Part shown: positions 1 to 9,090 of the stretch, piece by piece
Layout of the letters: every line of letters starts with the position of its first letter
Numbering within the stretch: the first letter of the stretch is position 1
Assembly: GCF_019203185.1 (NCBI RefSeq)
Contig: NZ_CP078093.1
Span: 2,329,058-2,393,057, forward strand
DNA length: 64,000 bases
Direction: 5' to 3'
DNA from: Crassaminicella indica
GTDB lineage: Bacteria; Bacillota; Clostridia; Peptostreptococcales; Thermotaleaceae
Notes under the pieces: model-generated
The model's input: the letters and a program-made list of their open reading frames with translations, nothing else
Database searches by the model: none
What the model was told of the DNA's origin: nothing
Position numbers and translations under genes: made by a program

Positions 1-183
1 GAAAAATTAGGAGCAGGAAAACTGAAGCTTGCTGCTGTTGATGGTGATATAGAGAATGGATCTATTATGTCAGGACAAATTGCTGGGCTTATAAAAGATA
101 TTAAAAGCTGTAGTGAAATTATTGAAGAAATGATGAATCAAATGACAAATATTTATCAATCAATGAATTTCATATGTAAATAA
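1..183 (+). CDS. fabK: Enoyl-ACP reductase II, C-terminal fragment
   Basis: The first 60 codons of the window are open in frame 1 and end in TAA at 181-183; the 5' part lies outside the window. The segment contains GDIENGSIMSGQIAGL, which resembles the C-terminal tail of FabK-type FMN enoyl-ACP reductases (family knowledge), the enzyme that completes the elongation cycle of type II fatty acid synthesis. Its position directly before fabD, fabG, acpP and fabF supports the call, because fabK leads this operon in many Clostridia. A related nitronate monooxygenase-like protein is possible from so short a piece. Confidence 0.8.
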   Translation, partial: EKLGAGKLKLAAVDGDIENGSIMSGQIAGLIKDIKSCSEIIEEMMNQMTNIYQSMNFICK

Positions 184-195
184 GGAGTGAAGAAA

Positions 196-1137
196 ATGTC
201 AAAACTTGCTTTTGTTTTTCCAGGTCAGGGAGCTCAATATGTAGGAATGGGAAAGGATATTGTAGAAAATTTTGAAATCGCTAATAAAATATTTGAACAA
301 GCTAGTGAAGCTATAGGGTATGATATGAAGAAGATGTGCTTTGAAGGTCCAGAGGAAGAATTAAAAAAAACTGAAAATACACAGCCTGCGATACTTACAA
401 CATGTATAGCTATAGCAAAAGTCCTTGAAGAAAAAGGAATAACCCCTGATATAAGTGCAGGTTTAAGTTTAGGAGAATATGCATCTTTAGTAATGGCGAA
501 TGTAATGGATTTTAAAGATGCTGTTTTATTAGTAAAAAAGAGAGGAAAATACATGCAAGAAGCAGTTCCATTAGGAGTTGGAACAATGGCTGCAATTTTA
601 GGGATGGAAAGAGAAGATTTAGAGAAAGCATTAGAAAAAGCAAAAGAATTTGGAATAGTAGAGGCTGCAAACTTTAATAGTCCAGGACAAATTGTAATAT
701 CAGGAGAAGTGAGTGCTGTTGAGAAAGCGTGTGAATTTACAAAAGAGATGGGAGCGAAAAAAGCAGTAGTACTTCCAGTAAGTGCTCCTTTTCATTGTTC
801 TATGCTAGTACCTGCAGGGGAAAAATTAGCACTTGAACTTGAAAACGTTAAGATTAATGATTTTAAAATACCAGTCATTGCAAATGTTAATGCTGATTAC
901 TATAAAGAAAAGACAGAAGTAAAAGATCTACTTGTAAAGCAAGTAAGTCATTCGGTTTTATGGGAAGATAGTGTAATAAAAATGCTAGAAGCTGGGGTAG
1001 ATACTTTTATAGAAATTGGACCAGGAAAATCTTTAAGTGGATTTATTAAAAAGATTAATAGAAAATTAAAGAAAGAAATTTCCATATACAATGTAGAAAA
1101 TATTGAGACATTAGAAAAGCTATTATCTAACTTTTAA
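196..1137 (+). CDS. fabD: Malonyl-CoA:ACP transacylase
   Basis: Transfers the malonyl group from malonyl-CoA to acyl carrier protein, supplying the extender unit for fatty acid synthesis in the cytoplasm. The 313-residue protein has the family features: FPGQGAQ near residues 8-14, the nucleophile Ser91 in GLSLGEY, and the catalytic His200 in SAPFHCSM. The start is the ATG at 196, preceded by GGAG at 184-187; an in-frame GTG at 187 overlaps that ribosome binding site and is unlikely. It begins 12 bases after fabK and is followed by fabG after 20 bases, so it is part of one fab operon. Confidence 0.96.
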   Translation: MSKLAFVFPGQGAQYVGMGKDIVENFEIANKIFEQASEAIGYDMKKMCFEGPEEELKKTENTQPAILTTCIAIAKVLEEKGITPDISAGLSLGEYASLVMANVMDFKDAVLLVKKRGKYMQEAVPLGVGTMAAILGMEREDLEKALEKAKEFGIVEAANFNSPGQIVISGEVSAVEKACEFTKEMGAKKAVVLPVSAPFHCSMLVPAGEKLALELENVKINDFKIPVIANVNADYYKEKTEVKDLLVKQVSHSVLWEDSVIKMLEAGVDTFIEIGPGKSLSGFIKKINRKLKKEISIYNVENIETLEKLLSNF

Positions 1138-1157
1138 TATCAATAGGAGGGAAAGTA

Positions 1158-1901
1158 ATGAATTTAGCAGGAAAAGTGGCTGTTGTAACAGGTGGATCAA
1201 GAGGGATTGGCAAAGCAATTGCTTTAAAATTAGCAAGTTTGGGAGCAAATATTGTTGTAAATTATACGAGCAATGCAGCAAAAGCTGAAGAAGTTGTAAA
1301 AGAAATAAAGGATATGGGGAAATTTGCTATTGCATTAAAAGCAGATGTTTCTAATGCTGAAGAAGTACAAAGCTTTATAAAAGAAGTTGAGGAAAAATTT
1401 GATACGATTGATATATTAGTAAATAATGCTGGTGTTACAAGAGATACATTACTTATGAAAATGAAAGAAGAAGATTGGGATAAGGTAATGAATATAAATC
1501 TTAAGGGTACATATAATTGCACAAAGGCAGTTATAAGAAAAATGATGAAACAAAAAAGCGGAAAAATTGTAAATGTAGCATCTGTTGTAGGGATAACAGG
1601 GAATGCAGGACAGGCGAATTATGCAGCATCAAAAGCTGGGGTTATAGGATTTACAAAGTCTATTGCAAAAGAATTAGGATCAAGAGGTATTAATGTGAAT
1701 GCTGTAGCACCAGGATTTATTGAAACAGATATGACAGATGTTTTATCTGATAAAGTAAAGGAAGAACTTATAAAGCAGATTCCAATGAAAAAATTAGGAA
1801 AGGCTGAAGACGTTGCAAATGTTGTAGCATTTTTATGTTCAGATCAAGCAAGTTATATTACAGGACAGGTGTTAAATATAGATGGCGGAATGGCTATGTA
1901 A
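1158..1901 (+). CDS. fabG: 3-oxoacyl-ACP reductase
   Basis: NADPH-dependent short-chain dehydrogenase that reduces 3-oxoacyl-ACP in the first reductive step of each elongation cycle. The 247-residue protein shows the Rossmann motif TGGSRGIG at 11-18, NNAG at 89-92, and the catalytic Ser142, Tyr155 and Lys159 (YAASK). A GGAGGG ribosome binding site lies 5' of the ATG at 1158. Its place between fabD and acpP supports FabG over other short-chain dehydrogenases. Confidence 0.96.
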   Translation: MNLAGKVAVVTGGSRGIGKAIALKLASLGANIVVNYTSNAAKAEEVVKEIKDMGKFAIALKADVSNAEEVQSFIKEVEEKFDTIDILVNNAGVTRDTLLMKMKEEDWDKVMNINLKGTYNCTKAVIRKMMKQKSGKIVNVASVVGITGNAGQANYAASKAGVIGFTKSIAKELGSRGINVNAVAPGFIETDMTDVLSDKVKEELIKQIPMKKLGKAEDVANVVAFLCSDQASYITGQVLNIDGGMAM

Positions 1902-1925
1902 TAAAGGTTGAGAGGAGGTGACAGT

Positions 1926-2156
1926 ATGATATTTGAAAAGGTTGTTGAGATTATTGCTGATCAACTAGGTTTGGAGGAGACAGATCATATTCAGCTAGAA
2001 ACTTCTTTGATGGATGATTTGGAAGCAGATTCTTTAGATGCAGTTGAAATTATGATGGCTCTAGAGGACGAATTTGATATAGAAATTCCTGATGAGGATG
2101 CTGAAAAATTCAAGAGCATAGGAGATATTGCTAAATACATTGAAGAGAATAAATAA
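1926..2156 (+). CDS. acpP: Acyl carrier protein
   Basis: Small acidic carrier that holds growing acyl chains on a phosphopantetheine arm. The 76-residue protein has the DSL attachment motif (ADSLDAVEI) with Ser36 as the expected modified residue, and the usual acidic helix II. The start chosen is the ATG at 1926, which has a strong GAGGAGGTGA at 1911-1920; an in-frame TTG at 1908 precedes this site and is rejected. It lies between fabG and fabF, the standard operon position. Confidence 0.96.
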   Translation: MIFEKVVEIIADQLGLEETDHIQLETSLMDDLEADSLDAVEIMMALEDEFDIEIPDEDAEKFKSIGDIAKYIEENK

Positions 2157-2175
2157 ACTGGGGGAGGTTATTTAC

Positions 2176-3414
2176 TTGAAAAGAAGAGTTGTTGTTACAG
2201 GAATTGGAGCGATTACTCCCATAGGTATCGGAAAAGAAAGCTTTTTTCAAGCTTTGAAAGAGGGAAAAAGTGGAATTGGTAAAATAACTAAATTTGATGC
2301 AAAGGATTTTCCTGCTCAAATAGCAGGAGAAGTAAAGGATTTTGAACCAACAGATTATATAGATAAAAAAGAAGCAAAAAGAATGGATAGATTTACACAA
2401 TTTGCTGTTGCTGCTGCTAAATTAGCAGTAGATGACTCTCAAATTGATTTAGACAAAATTAATCAACATCGTTTTGGTGTAATATTAGGATCAGGAATAG
2501 GTGGTATTGAAACCTTTGAAAAGGAATATCAAAAGCTTTTTAATAAAGGACCTAAGAGAGTAAGCCCATTTTTTATTCCAATGATGATTACGAATATTGG
2601 AGCAGGTCAAGTATCTATGGCTTTTGGTGCAAAGGGACCAAATAGTACAACAGTTACTGCATGTGCATCTTCAACTAATGCGATAGGTGATGCTTTTAAA
2701 ATCATTCAAAGAGGAGATGCTGATATAATGCTTACAGGTGGAACTGAAGCATCAATTACTCCTTTAGCAGTAGCAGGTTTTTGTACAATGAAAGCACTAT
2801 CTACAAGAAATGATGATCCAACAAAAGCTAGCAGACCATTTGATAAAGATAGAGATGGATTTGTAATGGGTGAAGGAGCTGGAATGCTTATTATAGAAGA
2901 ATTAGAACATGCATTAGCTCGTGGAGCTCATATCTATGCAGAAATGGTAGGATATGGAATGAGTGCAGATGCATATCATATTACAGCACCTGCTCCAGAA
3001 GGGGAAGGTGCTGCTAGAGCTATGAAAAATGCTATTGACGATGCACAAATTAAACCTGAAGATATTGATTATATTAATGCTCATGGTACATCAACACCAT
3101 TAAATGATAAAAACGAAACAATGGGAATTAAAACTGTATTTGGAGAGCATGCATATAAATTATCAGTAAGTTCAACAAAATCAATGACAGGGCATCTTCT
3201 TGGAGGTGCAGGAGCTGTAGAAGCCATTGCATGTGTGTTGGCGTTAACTGAGAATTTTATACCACCAACAATCAATTATACGACACCTGATCCTGAATGC
3301 GATTTGGATTATACACCAAATGAGGGAAGAAAAAAAGAAGTAAGATATGCATTATCTAATTCATTAGGTTTTGGAGGTCATAATGCAACAATTATATTGA
3401 AAAGATATGAATAA
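2176..3414 (+). CDS. fabF: 3-oxoacyl-ACP synthase II
   Basis: Condenses malonyl-ACP with acyl-ACP to extend the fatty acid chain by two carbons. The 412-residue thiolase-fold protein has the Cys-His-His triad: Cys163 in TACASS, His303 in NAHGTS and His340 in SMTGHLLGG. The start is a TTG at 2176, nine bases after GGGGAGG, giving [11 protein letters not shown], the normal N-terminus of the family; upstream in-frame codons overlap acpP and lack a ribosome binding site. Last gene of the fab operon, followed by a strong terminator. Confidence 0.96.
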   Translation: MKRRVVVTGIGAITPIGIGKESFFQALKEGKSGIGKITKFDAKDFPAQIAGEVKDFEPTDYIDKKEAKRMDRFTQFAVAAAKLAVDDSQIDLDKINQHRFGVILGSGIGGIETFEKEYQKLFNKGPKRVSPFFIPMMITNIGAGQVSMAFGAKGPNSTTVTACASSTNAIGDAFKIIQRGDADIMLTGGTEASITPLAVAGFCTMKALSTRNDDPTKASRPFDKDRDGFVMGEGAGMLIIEELEHALARGAHIYAEMVGYGMSADAYHITAPAPEGEGAARAMKNAIDDAQIKPEDIDYINAHGTSTPLNDKNETMGIKTVFGEHAYKLSVSSTKSMTGHLLGGAGAVEAIACVLALTENFIPPTINYTTPDPECDLDYTPNEGRKKEVRYALSNSLGFGGHNATIILKRYE

Positions 3415-3448
3415 TAATAGGAAGTCTATATGACTTCCTATTATTATT
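3413..3448 (+). terminator. Rho-independent terminator after fabF
   Basis: A 14-bp perfect stem (3413-3426 with 3432-3445) around the loop TATAT, with T-rich sequence on its 3' side. It overlaps the fabF stop codon and ends the fab operon. The near-symmetric A/T flanks could also let it act on the other strand, but no minus-strand gene ends here. Confidence 0.85.
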
Positions 3449-3569
3449 CTACAGCCTCCTTAAAACTAATTTCTACAGCCAAATAGCGATATAGCTTTTA
3501 AAATGAGGAAAAAAAGTGTACAATAAATATGATGTAAAGACTGTTTGATAAACATGAAGGAGGACATAT

Positions 3570-4280
3570 ATGGATAGCAAAAATATGGACAGGCAAGAAG
3601 TTTTAAAGGAACTTACAGAGAAAATAGGTTATACCTTTAAAGATATTGCTTTACTCAATGAAGCTTTAACACATAGCTCGTATGCAAATGAGAACAAAAA
3701 AAGAAACGGAAAACATAATGAACGATTAGAATTTTTAGGAGATGCTGTACTTAGTATCGTTATTAGTGATTACTTGTATAACCGTTTATATACATTACAG
3801 GAGGGAGAACTTACAAAAATAAGAGCAAGTATTGTATGCGAACCGTCTCTAGCTAATTGTTCTAGGCTTATGAACTTTGGCAAATATCTTCTTCTTGGAA
3901 AAGGAGAAGAAGTAACAGGAGGAAGAGAGAGAGTATCTATATTAGCTGATACATTTGAAGCAATTATTGGAGCTATTTACTTAGATGGTGGGCTTTCTAA
4001 AGCAAAAGAATTTATACTAAATAGCTTAAAAATGACCATTGAGGATGCAATAGAAGGTAAAATTTTCAAGGATTATAAAACACATTTACAAGAAATTATT
4101 CAAAGTGTAAATGATGATAAAATCAACTATGAAGTTATTGATGAAATTGGACCAGATCATAACAAGGTTTTTTATGTTCATGTAAAAATAGGAAATAAGG
4201 TTTTAGGAAAAGGTTCAGGAAAAAGTAAAAAAGAAGCAGAACAAAATGCAGCAAAAGAAGCATTAAACAAGGTGATGTAA
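3570..4280 (+). CDS. rnc: Ribonuclease III
   Basis: Double-strand-specific endoribonuclease that processes rRNA precursors and structured RNAs. The 236-residue protein has the RNase III signature ERLEFLGDAVL at residues 51-61 (with Asp58), a second acidic site in ADTFEAIIGA, and a C-terminal double-stranded RNA-binding domain from about residue 160 (GKGSGKSKKEAEQNAA). AAGGAGGA at 3557-3564 serves the ATG at 3570. The gene abuts the next one (stop TAA, then ATG at 4281), and rnc-smc-ftsY-ffh is a conserved Firmicute block. Confidence 0.96.
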   Translation: MDSKNMDRQEVLKELTEKIGYTFKDIALLNEALTHSSYANENKKRNGKHNERLEFLGDAVLSIVISDYLYNRLYTLQEGELTKIRASIVCEPSLANCSRLMNFGKYLLLGKGEEVTGGRERVSILADTFEAIIGAIYLDGGLSKAKEFILNSLKMTIEDAIEGKIFKDYKTHLQEIIQSVNDDKINYEVIDEIGPDHNKVFYVHVKIGNKVLGKGSGKSKKEAEQNAAKEALNKVM

Positions 4281-5357
4281 ATGGGAAAAAAACATTATAT
4301 TATTCCTGTTTTTGTTCCTCATAAAGGTTGTCCTTTTGATTGTGTTTTTTGTAATCAGAAAAAAATTACTGGTCTGACAGAGGATATAACTCCTCAAGAG
4401 GTGGATGTTCAGATTCAAGAATATTTAAATACTATAAATAATCTTAATCAAAAACATGTAGAAATTGCTTTTTTTGGTGGGAGCTTTACAGGAATTGAAA
4501 TAGAAAAACAGGAAAAACTTTTGCAAATTGCTTCAAAGTGGAAAAAAACAGGAATGATTAAAGACATTCGATTATCAACAAGACCTGATTATATAAAAGA
4601 GTCTATTTTAGAACGCCTAGTTACATATGGTGTATCCATTATAGAATTAGGTGTTCAGTCTATGAATGATGAAGTGCTTATAAAAAGTGGAAGAGGGCAT
4701 ACAGCTGAAGATGTGGTAAATGCAGTGAAAATAATAAAGCAGTTTCCTGTTAAGCTTGGTCTTCAAATGATGATTGGTTTGCCAGGAGATAATAAAAGAA
4801 AAATAAATGATACAGCAGATAAGCTTATTGATTTGTCGCCTGATTTTGTAAGAATCTATCCTACATTAGTAGTAAGAGATACATACTTAGAAAAGATGTA
4901 TCTACAAGGAAAATATCGAGCATTATCCTTAGAAGATGCGATATCAATTTGCAAAAATTTACTATTAAAATTCTTAAAAGCAGAAATTCCAGTGATCAGA
5001 GTGGGACTTCAGCCAACTGAAAATATTTTACTAGGAAGAGAAGTTATCGCAGGTCCATTTCATCCATCTTTTCGACAACTAGTTGAAGCAGAAATATTTA
5101 AGGAAATGCTGGATTATCTGTTTTTGAAGGAAAATATAAAAAGCTTATGGATTGAAATGCAAGTAATGGATAGATATATTTCCAGCTTGGTTGGGCAAAA
5201 AAAAGCGAATGTAAACTTTATAAAAAATAAATATGATATAAAAAAAATAAAAATTATGAAAAACAATAATTTAAAAGATGGTGAGATTCATATTATTACT
5301 ACATCTGGGGAGATTTTCAAGATAGATATGAAAAAATATGCTGATAATGCAATTTAA
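4281..5357 (+). CDS. Radical SAM protein, Elp3-related
   Basis: A 358-residue radical SAM protein with a 4Fe-4S motif Cys17-x3-Cys21-x2-Cys24 (CPFDCVFC), a GGSF motif typical of SAM binding, and LGVQSMNDEVL as in the Elp3/HemN branch. No C-terminal acetyltransferase domain is visible, unlike full-length Elp3, so a tRNA-modifying role is only possible and the substrate is unknown. It starts at the base after the rnc stop with AAGGTGATG inside the rnc end as ribosome binding site, so translation is probably coupled. Clostridial genomes often carry this gene between rnc and smc (family knowledge). Confidence 0.8.
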   Translation: MGKKHYIIPVFVPHKGCPFDCVFCNQKKITGLTEDITPQEVDVQIQEYLNTINNLNQKHVEIAFFGGSFTGIEIEKQEKLLQIASKWKKTGMIKDIRLSTRPDYIKESILERLVTYGVSIIELGVQSMNDEVLIKSGRGHTAEDVVNAVKIIKQFPVKLGLQMMIGLPGDNKRKINDTADKLIDLSPDFVRIYPTLVVRDTYLEKMYLQGKYRALSLEDAISICKNLLLKFLKAEIPVIRVGLQPTENILLGREVIAGPFHPSFRQLVEAEIFKEMLDYLFLKENIKSLWIEMQVMDRYISSLVGQKKANVNFIKNKYDIKKIKIMKNNNLKDGEIHIITTSGEIFKIDMKKYADNAI

Positions 5358-5393
5358 AATTTATCTAATAAAGAGATAGGTTTTAAATTGCAT
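5347..5393. other. Long hairpin at the end of the radical SAM gene
   Basis: A 13-bp perfect inverted repeat (5347-5359 with 5381-5393) plus an inner TATCT/AGATA pair straddles the stop codon of the radical SAM gene. No run of T follows directly, so it is not a canonical terminator. It could protect the upstream mRNA end or act as a weak terminator before smc. Confidence 0.5.
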
Positions 5394-5510
5394 TGTGAAT
5401 GAAAAGGTCTTCTCTTATATTTTTATAGTTCATTATTAAATTTTGATGTTGTTTATATGTAGATATGGTAAAATGATGAAAAGCAACTAATGAAGAAGAG
5501 GTGTTATAGT

Positions 5511-8500
5511 TTGTACCTGAAAAAACTTGACATACATGGATTTAAATCTTTTGCAGATAAGATTGAAATTGAGTTTGAAAAAGGGGTTACAGGAATTGTA
5601 GGTCCTAATGGAAGTGGTAAGAGTAATATTTCAGATGCAATAAGATGGGTTTTAGGAGAACAAAGTCCTAAAACTTTAAGAGGGAGTAGAATGGATGATG
5701 TCATTTTTGCTGGAACTACCAAAAGAAAACCAGTTGGAATGGCAGAAGTATCACTAACTCTTGATAATGAATCTAATAAGCTTCCAATAGATTATTCGGA
5801 GGTTACTGTAACAAGGAGAGTTTATCGGTCAGGAGAAAGTGAATACTACATTAATAAATCATTATGTAGATTAAAGGATATAAAAGAAATGTTTATGGAT
5901 ACAGGGGTAGGGGTTGATGGATATTCTATTATTGGACAAGGTAGAATAGATGAGATTTTGAATAATAAATCAGAAAATAGACGACTTTTATTTGAAGAAG
6001 CTGCTGGAATTGTTAAATATAGAAGCAGAAAAGAAGAGTCCGAAAAGAAGCTAGAAAATACAAATCAAAACTTAATAAGGGTTGATGACATTATTAGGGA
6101 GCTTCAGTCAAGAATAGAGCCACTAAAAGTACAAAGTGAAAAAGCGAAATCTTTTTTAGAATTGCATACAGAATTAAAGGATTTAGAAATAAATCTATTC
6201 ATAAATGAAATTGAAACCTTAAAATATGATATAGAAGCTTTGAAGGAGCAACAAGACATTATACGAAATCAATTGTATCATTATGCTGAGAATAAAAAAG
6301 AAATTGAAGGAAAATATGAAGAAAACAAAAAAAATATTGAACAAATAGATGAAACTATAAATCAATTACAAAATAATATATTTGAAGCTGTTCATTTAAT
6401 GGAGAGAAAAGAAGGAGAGTTAGTGCTTTGCAACGAAAAAGTATTTAACATTACAGAAAATACTGCAAGATTAAGCAATGAAATGAAAGAAATTGATGAA
6501 AATAAAAAGCAGCTTTCAGTGCAATTAGATGAAATGAAGGAGAAATTCAAAATTGAAAGTGAAGAGTTAGAAAATAAAAGAATTTGCTTAGAAAACAAAC
6601 TAAAAGACTTCAATAAGGTAAAGAATGTATTAGAAAAAAAAGAAGAAGATATGGAAAAGTCTAAGGGAACGGTGATTGAAATATTAAATTCAATTGCTGC
6701 AATAAAAAGTGAAATGCATAGTTTAATTGCGCTTCAAAATAATATTATAAAAAGACAAAATCAAGTTGAGGAAGATAAAAAAAATATAGAAAATGAATTA
6801 GATTTACTGAAAAAAGAAGAAGATACTGTTCATGCTCAATTAAAAAAAATGAAAATTGATTTTGAAAATCTTAAGAAAGAGAGAAATATTACAGTTTTAG
6901 ACATTGAAAGCTTGAATAGTACAATCAAAGAAAATAAAGAAAAAGAAGAAAACTTAAGACAAAAAATTCAAGAGCAGCAAACGACAAAGAAATTGTTAGA
7001 GAAAATGGAAAATGAGTATGAGGGGTTTCATAAAAGTGTGAAAAATACGCTGATCCATACTAGAAATAATCCTAGCTTAGGAAAAGGAATATATGGTGTA
7101 GTAACAGAACTGATTAATGTTCCAAAAGGCTTTGAGATTGCTGTTGAAGTTGCATTAGGGAGTGCTATGCAAAATATTATTTGTGAAACAACTAACGATG
7201 CAAGCAGGGTGATTGATTATTTAAAGAAAAATAAGTTAGGGAGAGTAACTTTTTTACCTAAGGATCGATTTAATAAAAAATCTTTTCATAAAGATGAACT
7301 TGAGGATATAAAGGGTTTTATAGGATTTGCCATAGATATTATTGATTTTCCAAAAGAATATGAAAACATATTGCATTATTTACTGGGCAGAGTTGTATTT
7401 GTGGATAAGATAGAAAACGGAATAATCCTTGCAAAAATGAAAAAAAACAAATATAAAATTGTATCCTTAGAGGGGGATATTATAAATCCTAGTGGTGCTA
7501 TAACAGGAGGTAGCTATCGTTCAAAAACGTTAAATATTTTAAGCAGAAAAAGGGAAATAGAAGAAATAAATAGCAGTATTAAGGTGTTAAGTGTAGAATA
7601 TGAAAAAATAATGAAGAGGCTTCACGAAGATGAAAAAAAATTAACAGCCCTTAAAGAGCAATTAAGTGAGCAGGAGCAGTCATTAAAAGAAAAGGAGATT
7701 GCTTTTATCAATACAGAAAACAAGAAAAATCAGCTTAAAAAGGAAATGAAAAATTATCAAGATATGATGCAGCGTTTTCTATTTGAAATAGAGCAGTTAG
7801 CTATTGATCATAATGAAACTGAAAAAAATATTGAAATAAAGAATATTAAAATAGAAAAGCTTCAGATGAAAGAGAAAGAAATACAAGATAGAGTATCAAA
7901 TAGTAAAAGTTCATATGATGAGGAGCGATTACAAAAGGAAAAGTTAAGTAGTGAAGTAACAAATTTAAAGATAGAGATTGCTTCATTAGAGCAAAAAAAG
8001 AAGCATATTTATCAAAATATGAATGCAGTAGAATTAAAAATGAAAGAACTAGATGATTTGAAAAATCATAAACAAACAGAAATTGATAAATTGATGAAAA
8101 ATAAAAAATTATTACTTGAGCAGTTAAATATATTGGAAATAGAAATGAAAGATGCAGATGTTTTAAAAAAACAATGCGAATTTAATTTAGGACAAGAAAA
8201 AGCTAAAAGAAAAGAAGCACATAAGAATTTTGAAGAAGTAGAAGAAAAAGTAAAAAAAATAAATCAAATGGTAGCATCGCTACAGGATAGTCTTCATAAA
8301 ATCGAAGTAAAGCTTACAAGGCTTGAAATACAGCAAGAATCGTATTTCAATAAATTGTGGGAAAGCTATGAAGTTACGTATGCTGAAGCTTTAACCTTTA
8401 AAAAAGAAGATATTAATTTATCCGAATCCTCAAAAAGAATCAAAATTTTAAAGAAAAAAATAAAAGATTTAGGAAGTGTAAATTTAAATGCAATTGAAGA

Positions 8501-9074
8501 ATATAAAGCAGTGATGGAAAGATATGAATTTTTAACTGGACAAAAAGAAGATTTAACTGCTGCTATCGATTCACTTAAAAAAGTAATTAAAGAAATGGAA
8601 AATACAATGAGAATACAATTTAAGGAAAACTTTGAGAAGATTAGAGTGCATTTTAATGAAGTTTTCAAAAAATTATTTGGTGGTGGAAAAGCAGAATTAA
8701 GACTTGAAAATGAGGAAGATATTCTTTCTTCTAAAATAGAAATTATTGCACAACCTCCAGGAAAAAAATTACAAAATTTATCTTTGCTTTCAGGGGGAGA
8801 AAGAGCATTAACAGCTATTGCATTATTATTTGCTATTTTAAAAATAAAGCCTACACCTTTTTGCATATTAGATGAAATAGAAGCAGCTTTAGATGATGCG
8901 AATGTTTATAGATATGCAGACTTTTTGAAAGAATTTTCTAAAGAAACGCAATTTATTGTAGTAACTCATAGGAAAGGAACTATGGAATCTGCAGATGCTT
9001 TGTATGGAGTAACTATGCAAGAACATGGCGTTTCAAAATTAGTATCTGTAAAACTTACTGAAAAGGTTAGCTAA
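5511..9074 (+). CDS. smc: Chromosome segregation ATPase SMC
   Basis: Condensin subunit that, with ScpA and ScpB, organises and segregates the chromosome. The 1187-residue protein has an N-terminal ATPase half with Walker A GPNGSGKS at 31-38, two long coiled coils, a hinge at roughly 500-680, and a C-terminal half with LSGGERALTA and Walker B CILDEIEAALDD. The start is the TTG at 5511, giving MYLKKLDIHGFKSFADK, the family N-terminus, with AGGTG eight bases upstream; an upstream in-frame ATG at 5490 overlaps the ribosome binding site. ftsY follows within 20 bases. Confidence 0.97.
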   Translation: MYLKKLDIHGFKSFADKIEIEFEKGVTGIVGPNGSGKSNISDAIRWVLGEQSPKTLRGSRMDDVIFAGTTKRKPVGMAEVSLTLDNESNKLPIDYSEVTVTRRVYRSGESEYYINKSLCRLKDIKEMFMDTGVGVDGYSIIGQGRIDEILNNKSENRRLLFEEAAGIVKYRSRKEESEKKLENTNQNLIRVDDIIRELQSRIEPLKVQSEKAKSFLELHTELKDLEINLFINEIETLKYDIEALKEQQDIIRNQLYHYAENKKEIEGKYEENKKNIEQIDETINQLQNNIFEAVHLMERKEGELVLCNEKVFNITENTARLSNEMKEIDENKKQLSVQLDEMKEKFKIESEELENKRICLENKLKDFNKVKNVLEKKEEDMEKSKGTVIEILNSIAAIKSEMHSLIALQNNIIKRQNQVEEDKKNIENELDLLKKEEDTVHAQLKKMKIDFENLKKERNITVLDIESLNSTIKENKEKEENLRQKIQEQQTTKKLLEKMENEYEGFHKSVKNTLIHTRNNPSLGKGIYGVVTELINVPKGFEIAVEVALGSAMQNIICETTNDASRVIDYLKKNKLGRVTFLPKDRFNKKSFHKDELEDIKGFIGFAIDIIDFPKEYENILHYLLGRVVFVDKIENGIILAKMKKNKYKIVSLEGDIINPSGAITGGSYRSKTLNILSRKREIEEINSSIKVLSVEYEKIMKRLHEDEKKLTALKEQLSEQEQSLKEKEIAFINTENKKNQLKKEMKNYQDMMQRFLFEIEQLAIDHNETEKNIEIKNIKIEKLQMKEKEIQDRVSNSKSSYDEERLQKEKLSSEVTNLKIEIASLEQKKKHIYQNMNAVELKMKELDDLKNHKQTEIDKLMKNKKLLLEQLNILEIEMKDADVLKKQCEFNLGQEKAKRKEAHKNFEEVEEKVKKINQMVASLQDSLHKIEVKLTRLEIQQESYFNKLWESYEVTYAEALTFKKEDINLSESSKRIKILKKKIKDLGSVNLNAIEEYKAVMERYEFLTGQKEDLTAAIDSLKKVIKEMENTMRIQFKENFEKIRVHFNEVFKKLFGGGKAELRLENEEDILSSKIEIIAQPPGKKLQNLSLLSGGERALTAIALLFAILKIKPTPFCILDEIEAALDDANVYRYADFLKEFSKETQFIVVTHRKGTMESADALYGVTMQEHGVSKLVSVKLTEKVS

Positions 9075-9090
9075 ATTGGAGGGAATAAAT

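Noticed and set aside
5438-5452. ATTTTGATGTTGTTT shared with the right arm of the 39767-39869 element
   Set aside because: A 15-base AT-rich match in 64 kb can occur by chance, and the flanking sequences differ, so no repeat family is claimed.
8366-8866. A 166-codon minus-strand frame within smc
   Set aside because: It opposes the ATPase C-terminal half of smc and has low-complexity Ser/Phe composition from antisense of AT-rich coding sequence; no start signal.
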